The notes below the pieces were generated by a model. That model saw only the letters and a list, made by a program, of their open reading frames with translations. It made no database searches and was not told where the DNA came from. A program made the translations under genes and the position numbers. This document shows positions 32,970-41,746 of a DNA stretch of 64,000 nt, piece after piece. How positions within the stretch are numbered: position 1 is the stretch's first letter; every line of letters starts with the position of its first letter. Origin of the DNA: Streptomyces sp. SCSIO 30461 (lineage in GTDB: Bacteria; Actinomycetota; Actinomycetes; Streptomycetales; Streptomycetaceae); contig NZ_CP146101.1 of NCBI RefSeq assembly GCF_037023745.1, forward strand, positions 1,674,001 to 1,738,000. Direction: 5' to 3'.

Positions 32970-35117
32970 ATGCCCCGCCTCGCCTTCGACATCGCCTTCT
33001 GCGCCCAGCTCCCCAAGCTCCAGGGCACGGTCCGCAAGGGGGTCTTCGACGCCTGGGGGAAGTTCGAACGGCTCACCCTGAAGCAGCTGTTCAAGGATCC
33101 CGGCCTGAAACTGGAGTCGCTCACGAACGCCCGGGACCCGCTCATCCGGACCATCAGGATCGACCGCGGCACCCGAGGGGTCGTGCTGGCACCCGACAGC
33201 GGGGACACCTATGTCCTGCTGCGGGTACTGCCGCACGACGAGGCCAACGCGTGGGCGGTCAAGCAGAAGGCGTCCATCAACACGGTCACCCGGGCCGTCG
33301 AGATCCGCGACATCGCCGTCCTGGAGGAGCTCACCCCCGCGTACGAACGGACCGCACCCGCCCCCGAACAGCGGCTCTTCGCCGCGCACTCGGACGGCGA
33401 TCTCGCGGCCCTCGGCATCGACGGGACCACCCTGCGCCAGGCCCGGGTCCTGACCAGCCTGGAGCAACTGGAGGCCTTTGCACCGTTCTTTCCCCAGGAC
33501 CAGCGGGAGGTGCTCGAATACCTCGCCGCCGGCTTCACGGTGGAGGAGGTCTGGCGGGACGTGGTCGCCGTCCACCTCGCCGCCGCCGACAGCGCGGGGC
33601 CCGTGAACCCCGCCGACTACGAGACGGCCATCCGGCACACCCGCACCCGCATCGCCCTGGTCACCGGATCGGACGAGCTCAGCGAGATCCTCGACAAACC
33701 CTTCGCCGCCTGGCGGGTCTTCCTCCACCCGTCCCAGCACAAGGTGGCCTACCGGGCCTCGTACTCCGGACCTGCCCAGGTCACCGGAGGACCCGGCACG
33801 GGCAAGACGGTCGTCGCCCTGCACCGCGTACGCCACCTGCTCGGCCACCTCCGGGACGGGGACCGGATCCTGCTCACCACCTACACGAACACTCTGGTGG
33901 CCGCTCTGCGCTCGGGCCTCGCCGAGCTCGTCGACGACGCGACGCTCCGGGACCGGGTGGACGTCATGACCGTCGACGCCTTCGCCGGACGGGTGCTGTC
34001 CACCTCCCGCCGGCCGCTGCGTGCAGGCGAGGAGCAGGCTCGCTGGGCACGGGCCGCGCGGGCCGCGGGCTCCACCGGGAGCCCGCAGTTCCTCGCCCAG
34101 GAGTACAAGCACGTGGTCCTCGCCCGGAACCTGCGGACGTACGAGGAGTACGAGGCCGCCGAGCGCAAGGGGCGCGGCAGCGCGCTGCCCGCCGCGGCCC
34201 GGCCGCCGGTGTGGGCCGCCATCGAGGAGTTCACCGCCCGGCTGGCCTCCGACGGGCTGCGGACCCACCTCGGCACCTGCGCGGAGGCCGCGGACCTGTT
34301 GGAGCGGACCGGGCCGCGCTACCGGCACGTGGTCGTCGACGAGGCCCAGGACCTGCATCCCGCCCAGTGGCGTCTGCTGCGCGCTGCCGCTCCGGTCAGC
34401 CCGGACGACCTGTTCATCGCCGGGGACCCGCACCAGAGGATCTACGACAGCAGGGTCTCCCTGAAGGCGGTCGGGATCAGGGTGACAGGGCGGTCGACGA
34501 AGATGCGCAGGAACTACCGCTCCACGCACGAGATCCTCAGCTGGTCGACCGCGCTGCTCGTCGGCCGCCCCTTCGCGGAACTGGAGGACGACGCCCGCCA
34601 CGAAACCCTGCTCGGCTACCGCTCGGCCCTGCGCGGGAGCGGCCCCGAGACCCATGGGGCGGGTTCCCCGGAAGCGGAGCTGACGGCGCTCGTCGAGCGC
34701 GTGCGCGGCTGGCTGGACGACGGAATCGCCCCCGGTGACATCGGCGTGAGCACCCGCTCCAACCGGACCTGCGACCAGGTGACGGAACACCTCACCGCGG
34801 CAGGCATCCCCGCTCAGCGGCTGCGGGCGGACCGGCCGTCAGCCGCCGACGCCGTGAATGTCGGCACCATGCACTCCTTCAAGGGCCTGGAGTACCGGTG
34901 CGTCGCGGTGGTCGGCGTCCGCGACGGCGCCGTGCCCCACCCCAAGGCGCTGACGCCCGTGGACGTCGACCGTCTCCAGCACGAAGCCGACCTGCTGGCC
35001 GAACGCTGCCTGCTGTTCGTCGCCTGCACCCGGGCCCGCGACGGCCTGTACGTGTCCTGGTCGGGGGACCCCAGCCCTTTCCTGCTTGTGGAAGGTGGTA
35101 CTCGCTCACGGGGATAA
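32970..35117 (+). CDS. UvrD/Rep-like SF1 helicase with RelE-like N-terminal domain
   Basis: 715 residues, ATG 24 bp after the AIPR stop with GGGAGAGA upstream. Residues 1-100 (FCAQLPKLQGTVRKGVFDAW, DPLIRTIRIDRGTRGVVLAP, VLLRVLPHDEANAWA) look like a RelE/ParE-type fold. Helicase motifs: Walker A TGGPGTGKTVVALHRV near 272, Walker B VVVDEAQD near 453, AGDPHQRIY (III), TKMRRNYRSTHEI (IV), GTMHSFKGLEYR (V) and VACTRARDGLYV (VI). The frame is intact. Pairing with an AIPR gene suggests a two-gene phage-defence module that has lost its partner (inference). Confidence 0.83.
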   Translation: MPRLAFDIAFCAQLPKLQGTVRKGVFDAWGKFERLTLKQLFKDPGLKLESLTNARDPLIRTIRIDRGTRGVVLAPDSGDTYVLLRVLPHDEANAWAVKQKASINTVTRAVEIRDIAVLEELTPAYERTAPAPEQRLFAAHSDGDLAALGIDGTTLRQARVLTSLEQLEAFAPFFPQDQREVLEYLAAGFTVEEVWRDVVAVHLAAADSAGPVNPADYETAIRHTRTRIALVTGSDELSEILDKPFAAWRVFLHPSQHKVAYRASYSGPAQVTGGPGTGKTVVALHRVRHLLGHLRDGDRILLTTYTNTLVAALRSGLAELVDDATLRDRVDVMTVDAFAGRVLSTSRRPLRAGEEQARWARAARAAGSTGSPQFLAQEYKHVVLARNLRTYEEYEAAERKGRGSALPAAARPPVWAAIEEFTARLASDGLRTHLGTCAEAADLLERTGPRYRHVVVDEAQDLHPAQWRLLRAAAPVSPDDLFIAGDPHQRIYDSRVSLKAVGIRVTGRSTKMRRNYRSTHEILSWSTALLVGRPFAELEDDARHETLLGYRSALRGSGPETHGAGSPEAELTALVERVRGWLDDGIAPGDIGVSTRSNRTCDQVTEHLTAAGIPAQRLRADRPSAADAVNVGTMHSFKGLEYRCVAVVGVRDGAVPHPKALTPVDVDRLQHEADLLAERCLLFVACTRARDGLYVSWSGDPSPFLLVEGGTRSRG

Positions 35118-35236
35118 CCCTCCCTGGCACTGGTCGAGTTGGAGGATAAACCCACTGAAGTCGTCGACTCGCACCCCCAGCCCTCCTAGGGTGGCGGAGT
35201 ATCGACTCCACAACCACAGCAGGGCGGAAAAGAATC

Positions 35237-35740
35237 ATGCGCGGCCTCACCGAGGCGAACCTCAGGACGCTGGCCGGTGCTCGTTCCTTCGAACGCGGCC
35301 GCGGGTACCTCGACGCGGTGTCCGGGGTCGAGGTCGGTGACGGCTGGGTCACCGCGAGCGTCCACGGCACGGAGCGGTACGAGGTGGAGCTGACCCTGGA
35401 CGGGCCCGGCGCGCTGGCCGGCGAGTGCGACTGCCCGTACGGCCTGGAGGGCAACTTCTGCAAGCACCTGGTCGCCCTCGGCCTGACGGTGCTCGCCCAG
35501 CGGGAGAGCCTGCCACGGCAGCGGAAGGCGGCTCGGGAGCGCGCGCAGGACCTCGACGGTTGGCTGTCCGCCCTGTCCAAGGACGAGTTGCTCGCTGTGC
35601 TGAGGGAACAGATCGGCGAGGACCGGCAGTTGCGGCAGCGCCTGGAGCTGCGGGCCGCGAGCGCCCGAGGGGACCTTGCCGTGGTCCGGTCCCGTGTCCG
35701 CGATCTGCTCGACATCGGCCCCCTCGCGCAGTCCGGATGA
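35237..35740 (+). pseudogene. Truncated SWIM zinc-finger protein
   Basis: 167 residues from ATG 35237. The SWIM motif CDCPYGLEGNFCKHLVAL (CxC...CxH) is intact after an N-terminal part typical of the family (LTEANLRTLAGARSFERGRGYL). The frame stops soon after RDLLDIGPLAQSG, where relatives continue for hundreds of residues. The downstream sequence is mobile-element debris, so the 3' part was probably lost by an insertion or deletion. The short product might still fold and bind zinc. Confidence 0.65.
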
Positions 35741-35869
35741 ACCGCTGGACCGTGTTCGACGGTGGTATGGCGTCGTTCTGCGTGGCGGTACTGACCGGCG
35801 AGGTGAACCCGTTCAGCGAACGGCTCTCGGCAGGGGCCGGCATGAGTTCATGAGCTGGCGCGGGATGTA
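35741..35869. other. Unassigned debris between the SWIM gene and the transposase remnant
   Basis: Short open stretch encoding MNRWTVFDGGMASFCVAVLTGE on the plus strand. I do not recognise it. It sits at the junction where the SWIM gene was truncated. Confidence 0.3.
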
Positions 35870-36385
35870 GGGGCCGGGCCCGTACTCCAGCCGGATTTCG
35901 CCGTCTGACCTGGGACGATCCCGGACGGCAAGGCTCGCACAGCCGCGATGCTGCTGCATCGCGTGCTTCAACGGGCACGGCGGGCGCCGGATACGCGATG
36001 CCGGGTCCACTACCGTCCGGGCCGCCCGTGACCTGCGCCTGACCTGGCCGACGGTGACGGATGCCTTCCGCACCGCCGCCCGCAACGTCACGTGACGCTC
36101 TTGCTCGAGGTGGAGGTGCTGGGCATCGACGAGCCCCGGGCGCAGACGGCCGCGCTGGGAAAAAGGCCCCATCACCGGCTTGTGGCAACTGGTCGCGACC
36201 GGTGGCACACCGGCTTCGTCGACGCGCGCGGCACCGTGGCCTGCTCGGCCAGGTCGGGAGTCGCACCGCCGCGGGCGTACTGGCCTGCATCGCATCCCAC
36301 GCCGTTGGTATGGAGGGAGAATGTCCGGCACGTGGCTGACATGTCCATCTTCAAGGCGGAATGCGAGGGTGCTTCCTTGCCGGTA
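35870..36385 (+). mobile_element. ISL3-family transposase remnant
   Basis: Pieces of an ISL3 transposase appear in order but in at least three frames: DLRLTWPTVTDAFRTAARNV (36033-36092, then a stop), VEVLGIDEPR (36110-36139, the catalytic Asp region), DRWHTGFVDARGT (36200s), GLLGQVGSRTAAGVLACIAS (36247-36306) and VRHVADMSIFKAE (36326-36364). The N-terminal zinc-finger part and the C-terminal catalytic part are absent or unreadable. No terminal inverted repeats were found. A dead fragment. Confidence 0.65.
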
Positions 36386-36444
36386 GCGTCGGGCTGCTCG
36401 GAGGGCAGGTCTCGGCGCCGCACGTCAGGGCTGATAATCGCGGG

Positions 36445-37632
36445 ATGCAACTCGTGACTCACGCCCACCGTCGGCCGACGGTGGACCTGTCGGGCAGGGA
36501 CAGGCTGCCGTCTCTGACGGGGCTCCGTTTCTGGGCGGCACTCCTCGTCGTTCTGTATCACCTGTCCCGTCTGGTCGGGGAGATACCCGGCCTGAGCCAG
36601 ACGGTGTGGTACGGCCGCAGCGGCGTCACCTTCTTCTTCGTGCTGTCCGGTTTCGTCCTGGCATGGACCTACGACGGTGCGATGGTCCCCGCGAAGGTCT
36701 TCCTTTGGCGGCGCTTCGCCCGTATCTGGCCACTCATGGCCGTCACGGGCGCTGCGTCCGTCGGGGTGTGGCTCTGGTTGGGCAAGGCGGTGTCAGTGAA
36801 AGCCGTGATCGCGAACTTGCTCCTCATCCACGCCTGGATCCCCGAAACCCTCAAGGGTGCCAACCCGGCCGCCTGGTCTCTCAGTGATGAAGCCTGGTTC
36901 TATCTGATCTTCCCGCTGCTGATGGTCCTCCCGGCGTTCCGCTCAAGCCGTGGCCGCCTTTGGATCTGCTTTCTGACCTGTGCAGGTGTGCTCGCGGTGT
37001 GGCTGAGCGGCTCCCTCATCACCGATACGGCGACGAGAGTGTGGCTGCTGGACTACCTGCCTCTGACGCGCATGCTGCAGTTCATGCTCGGAGTGGCCGC
37101 GGGGCTTGCGGTGGCTCGTGGCTGGCGACCGCCTCTCGGTCTCTGGTCGGCTGTGCTGCTGACGGCTGCCTGGCACCTCGTGCTGATCCCCTGGTCGTGG
37201 TATGCCCCCGACGCTCTGTGGTACGGCCCGCTGCATGCCTCGCACCTCCTGTCCACGCCGGTGTTCGCCCTGCTCGTCGCGGCGGCTGCGCGTGCGGATT
37301 TGGACGGCCGCAGGACCGGCCTGGGAGGCCGTTGGTCCGTGCGCCTCGGCCACTGGTCGTTCGCGTGGTACCTCATCCACGAGATCGTCATCAGAACCTG
37401 GCTGGGTGTGTACGGCCGCCCCGACGGCTTGCCCGACACGGCTCTCGTATGGCTGCTGGTGATCGTGGTTAGCCAGGCATTGTCCGGCTGCGCCTACCAC
37501 TTGGTGGAACACCCTCTGGAGCGGCTGCTCCGAGCAGCGGGGCCCCGGGCTCGCAGTGACCCGCGGCCCTGGGGTGACTCCGACGTTTCCGTGGCTGCTG
37601 GCTCCCCACCGGCCGAGACCAAGCAGGTATAG
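36445..37632 (+). CDS. Acyltransferase 3 (OafA/YrhL-type) membrane protein
   Basis: 395 residues from ATG 36445; a longer in-frame start at 36361 would overlap the transposase remnant and is rejected. The motif LPSLTGLRFWAALLVVLYHLSR opens the domain (catalytic His in YHLSR), followed by FFFVLSGFVLAWTY and FLWRRFARIWPL, with about ten membrane helices and SLSDEAWFYLIFPLL. Such enzymes O-acylate surface sugars or antibiotics in the membrane. Neighbours are mobile-element remnants, so the acceptor cannot be inferred. Confidence 0.85.
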   Translation: MQLVTHAHRRPTVDLSGRDRLPSLTGLRFWAALLVVLYHLSRLVGEIPGLSQTVWYGRSGVTFFFVLSGFVLAWTYDGAMVPAKVFLWRRFARIWPLMAVTGAASVGVWLWLGKAVSVKAVIANLLLIHAWIPETLKGANPAAWSLSDEAWFYLIFPLLMVLPAFRSSRGRLWICFLTCAGVLAVWLSGSLITDTATRVWLLDYLPLTRMLQFMLGVAAGLAVARGWRPPLGLWSAVLLTAAWHLVLIPWSWYAPDALWYGPLHASHLLSTPVFALLVAAAARADLDGRRTGLGGRWSVRLGHWSFAWYLIHEIVIRTWLGVYGRPDGLPDTALVWLLVIVVSQALSGCAYHLVEHPLERLLRAAGPRARSDPRPWGDSDVSVAAGSPPAETKQV

Positions 37633-37656
37633 CGCCACCGCCAGAGGAGCTGATCT

Positions 37657-38046
37657 GTGGACCTTGCCCTGGTTCCGGAAGAGATCCAACGGCGGCTCTA
37701 CGGCGCCTTCGGGCTGGAGATCCGCTACAACCGGCCCCGAGAAGAGCTGACCTTGCGGGTGACGATCCAGGGCTGCCTGGTTGACGGACCGGTGTCCGTC
37801 ACCCGTGAGCTGGAGTCATGGAACAAAAAATCGGGCGCCCGCACCGAAGTGCTGGCACCCGATCATGGCAGGTGTCGAGGTGAGCCCGTAGGTCCTCCTG
37901 GGTGTGCTCGGCCTCCGTCGCGCGGCCCAGCGCGTACAACTGGTCGACGATGCCGACGTGGGCGTCGAGGCGGTACTCGCCATCGCAGGCGGCGGCGCGC
38001 CGGAACAGAGACAGAGCCCCCTCGGCCTCGCCGTGTCGGACCGTGA
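37657..38046 (+). pseudogene. C-terminal remnant of a large serine recombinase (tentative)
   Basis: A GTG-started frame encodes LVPEEIQRRLYGAFGLEIRY and a following strand that resemble the extreme C-terminus of large serine recombinases (site-specific integrases of phages and ICEs). The likeness covers only about 50 codons; the rest of the frame overlaps the antisense TPR remnant and is probably random. No catalytic domain is present in the window. The identification rests on one short segment. Confidence 0.4.
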
Positions 38047-38119
38047 GCCATCCGGCGTCCACCAGTGCCCGTGGTTCCTCCGGATCACCGGCGTGCTCAT
38101 CCGCCCAGCGTTCGCACAT
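37799..38119 (-). pseudogene. TPR-type protein fragment
   Basis: The minus-strand frame encodes MCERWADEHAGDPEEPRALV, WLTVRHGEAEGALSLFRRAA and GIVDQLYALGRATEAEHTQE, which form about two TPR-like helix pairs. The similarity appears to continue upstream of the first ATG (AFLGTQRGEPSAA) until a stop near 38200, and the last 15 codons look foreign. It is probably the middle of a degraded gene. Role unknown. Confidence 0.45.
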
Positions 38120-38199
38120 GGCGGCGGACGGCTCTCCCCGCTGGGTGCCAAGGAAGGCTCCGTAAGCGGTTGTTGGGGCATCAGGGGCAGCGAGTTCGT

Positions 38200-38460
38200 T
38201 CGCAGGAAAACCCTACCGAGAAGCAATGCGTCCCGGTGCGTGCGGAGCCCTCGTGAGGCATCACTCGTGGAACACGCGCCCGCATTGTCCGGGGCGCGCC
38301 CCGTCGCCGGCGGCTGCACGGCGGCCCCATCTGGATGATGTCACTCGATGGGGTGAAGGGAATTCCTCAAGCGCGCGACAGACGGCTACCTGGGGACGCA
38401 TGCTGATCTTGCAGTATCCCGGCAGCGCCACCTGATCCGCAGCCGTACGTACCTCTGGAG
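38200..38460. other. Gene-free stretch before the RecD2-like gene
   Basis: About 260 bp with no frame that has both a start site and recognisable content. It should contain the promoter of the helicase gene. Nothing else seen. Confidence 0.4.
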
Positions 38461-40788
38461 ATGGTGCGCGTGCCCCACCAAGTGCCCCTGGACGCCTCGG
38501 AAGTCATCGAGGGCGTGGTCGACCACTTGCTGCACGTCAGTTTCGATGAGCGCACGGTACTGCGGCTGACCGCCACAACGGGCGGTGAGGAAAGCATCAC
38601 CGCCCTCGGCAAGGCGCTCTTCGGGGTGCGGCCCGGGGAGAGCCTGCGGCTGCACGGAGCCTGGGTCTATCATCCTCGCCACGGACGGCAGTTCAGAGCC
38701 GAGCGGTGCGAGCGGACGGTGCCGGCCGACGAGCGGGCGATCCGTCTCTATCTCGCCTCGGGCATGATCTGCGGGATCGGGCCGATTCTCGCCTCGGCGA
38801 TCGTGGACGCCTTCGGCGAGCGGACCCTGAAGGTCATCGACGCCGAACCACAGCGGCTCCTCGATGTGCACGGGATCGGCCAGGTCCGGCTGGGCCGGAT
38901 CACGGCGGCCTGGCAGGAGCAGAAGGCCATCGCCGAGATCATGCTGTTCCTGCAGGGCCTCCGGATCACTCCGGCGCTCGCAGTGAAGATCTACACCGCG
39001 TACGCCGACACCGACGACGACCCGATGCACATCGTCCGTCGTACCCCCTACCGGTTGTGCCGGGACGTACGCGGTGTCGGCTTTGTCAACGCCGACAAGA
39101 TCGCCCTCGCCGTCGGCATCCCGAAGCACAGCGACGCACGCCTTCAGGCCGCGCTCTTGCATGAACTCGACCAAGCCGGAGCCAGTGGCCACTGCCACCA
39201 GCCAGTGCGCGTTCTGATCGTCCGTACCCGTCAGCTGCTGACCGATGACGATCCGGCGACCGAGGAGATCCTCGACGACGCGGTCCTGCGTCACGCGCTG
39301 GAGACGCTGCGCGCCCAGGGCGAGGTGATCACGGAGACGCTGCCGCTACCCGTGCTGGACGGAACTGACACCGTGGCTGACACCGAGATCGCCATGCTGG
39401 CGCACCGGCACCGGGACGAGGCACAACTGGCCTTCCACGTACGGCGCCTGCTCGGCTCCGCCTCCTCGCTGGCCGACCTCGCTCCGTGGGCCGAGCGTCT
39501 GGCTGCGCTGAGGGGCCGGGAGACGGCCGGGCTGACCGACGAGCAGCACCAGGCGATCCTGACCGCCCTGATCCGCCCTCTCTCGGTCCTGACCGGCGGA
39601 CCGGGCTGCGGCAAGACCCATACCCTGCGCACTCTGGTCGACATCGCCGACGAGGCCGGTGCGGTAATCGCGCTGGCCGCTCCGACCGGAAAGGCCGCCA
39701 AACGCCTGGAGGAGACCTGCGGGCAGGCGGCGATGACCGTGCACCGGCTGATCAGACCGCCCGACGGCGACTCCCTCTTCGATCACGCCGGCGTTCTGGA
39801 GACCGCCGACCTGGTGGTCATCGACGAGGCATCGATGCTCGACCTGGCCCTGGCCCGCCGGCTGTTCTCCGCCGTCCGGAACGGCTGCCACCTGATGCTT
39901 GTCGGCGACATCGACCAGCTTCCCAGCGTCGGCCCCGGCCGCGTGCTGCGCGATCTCCTCGATGTCGAGGACATCCCGCGCACCCGGCTCACCAAAGTCT
40001 TCCGCCAGCACGACGACAGCGCGGCGATCGTCATCAACGCCCACCGCATCCTGCACGGTGAACTGCCGAGGGAGGACCCCAAGGTCTTCTGGAATCGTCC
40101 CGTACCCACCGCCGAGGACACCGCCCAGCGTGTGGTGGACCTGGTCTGCGAGCTCATGCCGAAGCACTTCGGGGCCCGCCCGGAGGACATCCAGGTCCTG
40201 TGCCCCGGCAAGAAGAACATCGCCGGTATGACCGACCTCAACCTGCGCCTCCAGGAGCACCTCAATCCTCCGGCCGACGACAAGCCGCAGCACTATCACG
40301 GTGGCGCCGCCTTCCGGCTCGGCGATCGCGTGCAGCAGGTCCGCAACAACCCCCACCGTGGCGAATCCGGAATCTTCAACGGCAGCAGCGGCACCATCAC
40401 AGCTGTCGACGTCGAAGCCCACCGGCTCACCGTCACCTTCCACGACGGCGAGGCGGCGACGTACCCCTTCGCCGACCTCGACGAGTTGGTCCACGCCTAC
40501 GCGCTGACCGTCCACCGCTCCCAGGGCAGCGAATACCCCTACGTCATCATCCCCATGATCAGCGCGGCCGGGATGATGCTGCTCCAGCGCAACCTGCTCT
40601 ACACCGCCGTCACCCGCGCCCGCAACGGAGCCATGCTCATCGGCCAGAGCGAAGCCGTCGAACGCGCGATCGCCAACAACCGCACCCAGCGCCGCAACAC
40701 CGCCCTCACCCATCGCATCCATCACGCCGAGGCCGCCGTACCGGCACCACGCGCCCACACGCCGAGCGGCCAACTCACCTGGGACTGA
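38461..40788 (+). CDS. RecD2-type (RecD/TraA) SF1B DNA helicase
   Basis: 775 residues; ATG 38461 or GTG 38470, the latter better spaced from GGAG. The N-terminal 300 residues carry the RecD2 region with helix-hairpin-helix-like units (GMICGIGPILASAIVDAFGE, LLDVHGIGQVRLGRI). Helicase motifs: Walker A TGGPGCGKTHTLRTL near 380, Walker B VVIDEASMLD, GDIDQLPSVGPGRVL, and a C-terminal YALTVHRSQGSEYPYVIIP and LLYTAVTRARN. RecD2 unwinds DNA 5' to 3' outside RecBCD. In actinomycetes copies often lie on accessory elements, as here, between fragments and the tRNA gene. Confidence 0.88.
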   Translation: MVRVPHQVPLDASEVIEGVVDHLLHVSFDERTVLRLTATTGGEESITALGKALFGVRPGESLRLHGAWVYHPRHGRQFRAERCERTVPADERAIRLYLASGMICGIGPILASAIVDAFGERTLKVIDAEPQRLLDVHGIGQVRLGRITAAWQEQKAIAEIMLFLQGLRITPALAVKIYTAYADTDDDPMHIVRRTPYRLCRDVRGVGFVNADKIALAVGIPKHSDARLQAALLHELDQAGASGHCHQPVRVLIVRTRQLLTDDDPATEEILDDAVLRHALETLRAQGEVITETLPLPVLDGTDTVADTEIAMLAHRHRDEAQLAFHVRRLLGSASSLADLAPWAERLAALRGRETAGLTDEQHQAILTALIRPLSVLTGGPGCGKTHTLRTLVDIADEAGAVIALAAPTGKAAKRLEETCGQAAMTVHRLIRPPDGDSLFDHAGVLETADLVVIDEASMLDLALARRLFSAVRNGCHLMLVGDIDQLPSVGPGRVLRDLLDVEDIPRTRLTKVFRQHDDSAAIVINAHRILHGELPREDPKVFWNRPVPTAEDTAQRVVDLVCELMPKHFGARPEDIQVLCPGKKNIAGMTDLNLRLQEHLNPPADDKPQHYHGGAAFRLGDRVQQVRNNPHRGESGIFNGSSGTITAVDVEAHRLTVTFHDGEAATYPFADLDELVHAYALTVHRSQGSEYPYVIIPMISAAGMMLLQRNLLYTAVTRARNGAMLIGQSEAVERAIANNRTQRRNTALTHRIHHAEAAVPAPRAHTPSGQLTWD

Positions 40789-40941
40789 ACGGAGGCGGAC
40801 CCATCCACGAGCTGCGCAGCGGCCTTGGCCTGCGGTGGCGTACCTGCTCATCCGCCTGGCACCGCGAAATCGCAGGTCACAGCCCTGTTGGGCCAAGCGG
40901 GTGTCGCCGAGTAGGTCGTGCGCGTTTTGGCATGCACAAGA

Positions 40942-40977
40942 AAGGCGCTGAACCGCGTTTCCGCTGTTCAGCGCCTT
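40942..40977 (-). terminator. Rho-independent terminator of the tRNA-Arg gene
   Basis: 12-bp perfect stem (AAGGCGCTGAAC and complement) with a 12-nt loop; read on the minus strand it lies 10 nt after the tRNA 3' end and is followed by TCTTGT. Confidence 0.85.
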
Positions 40978-40986
40978 GATCCGGAG

Positions 40987-41058
40987 TGCCCCCGGCAGGA
41001 TTCGAACCTGCGCACACGGCTCCGGAGGCCGTTGCTCTATCCCCTGAGCTACGGGGGC
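40987..41058 (-). tRNA. tRNA-Arg(CCG)
   Basis: The minus strand folds as a cloverleaf of 72 nt: acceptor GCCCCCG/CGGGGGC with discriminator A, D arm with AGCTCAGGGGATAGAGC, anticodon stem ACGGC/GCCGT enclosing loop CTCCGGA (anticodon CCG, reads CGG), and T arm with GGTTCGAATCC. CCA is not encoded. This is a common integration site for actinomycete elements, and the accessory region abuts its 3' end. Confidence 0.97.
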
Positions 41059-41260
41059 GTCCGCCGCTCTCGGCGGCGACGGGTAGAACCCTACCAGCTT
41101 CGGAGGGGTGCCTGTGAACAGGTATTTCCAGGCAGTGAGCGGGGTGGACTCGGGTACGTGGGGCCCTGGGTGCCGGGTGGTCGTGCGAGGGGATGCCCCG
41201 GTGGGGGTGGAAGTCGGCAAAAGCCGGACGGGGGAGGGGCGTGCGACCTACTCTCGAGTT

Positions 41261-41686
41261 GTGTCAGGCGTGTCCGGCCGGGTGCTTGTTGTGGATGACA
41301 ACAGGGTCATTCGGCAGCTGATCAGGGTCAATCTCGAACTGGAGGGTTTCGAGGTCGTGACCGCTGCCGATGGTGCCGAGTGCCTGGAGGTCGTGCACCG
41401 GGTTCGGCCGGATGTGATCACGCTCGATGTGGTGATGCCGCGGCTCGACGGCCTGCGCACCGCCGCGCGGCTCCGGGCCGATCCGCGGACGCGGCAGGTG
41501 CCTGTGGTCATTGTCAGTGCCTGCACGCAGTACGAGGCGGGGGCCGGGGACGGGGTCGACGCGTTTCTCGCGAAGCCTTTCGAGCCGGGCGAGTTGGTGC
41601 GGTTGGTGCATCGACTGTGCAGGGAGGGGCCGCCGCCCGTCGACGGCAGGCGTGGGGCCGGTTGGGCCGGGAGCGCGCGCGGCTGA
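41261..41686 (+). CDS. Receiver-only response regulator
   Basis: 141 residues from GTG 41261; an in-frame start at 41108 would add an unconserved lead. Acid pocket D12/D13 (VLVVDDNRVIRQLI), phospho-acceptor D56 (VITLDVVMPRLDG), Ser in VIVSACTQ and K105 (FLAKPFEP) are all present. There is no output domain, so it acts through protein contacts or phosphate transfer. It stands just before the argS-like and lysine genes, and no kinase is adjacent. Confidence 0.88.
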   Translation: MSGVSGRVLVVDDNRVIRQLIRVNLELEGFEVVTAADGAECLEVVHRVRPDVITLDVVMPRLDGLRTAARLRADPRTRQVPVVIVSACTQYEAGAGDGVDAFLAKPFEPGELVRLVHRLCREGPPPVDGRRGAGWAGSARG

Positions 41687-41746
41687 GCTGACCGCATGGC
41701 GGAATCGGTTCGCGATCGCACCCCCTTCCTCACATACGCTGGTCCC

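Noticed and set aside
32553..34790. Open minus-strand frame of 745 codons opposite the helicase
   Set aside because: Antisense of an intact helicase with all motifs; no family likeness.
40987..41058. tRNA-Arg as a proven attachment site
   Set aside because: No duplicate of the tRNA end and no complete integrase is visible in the window, so attL/attR were not annotated.
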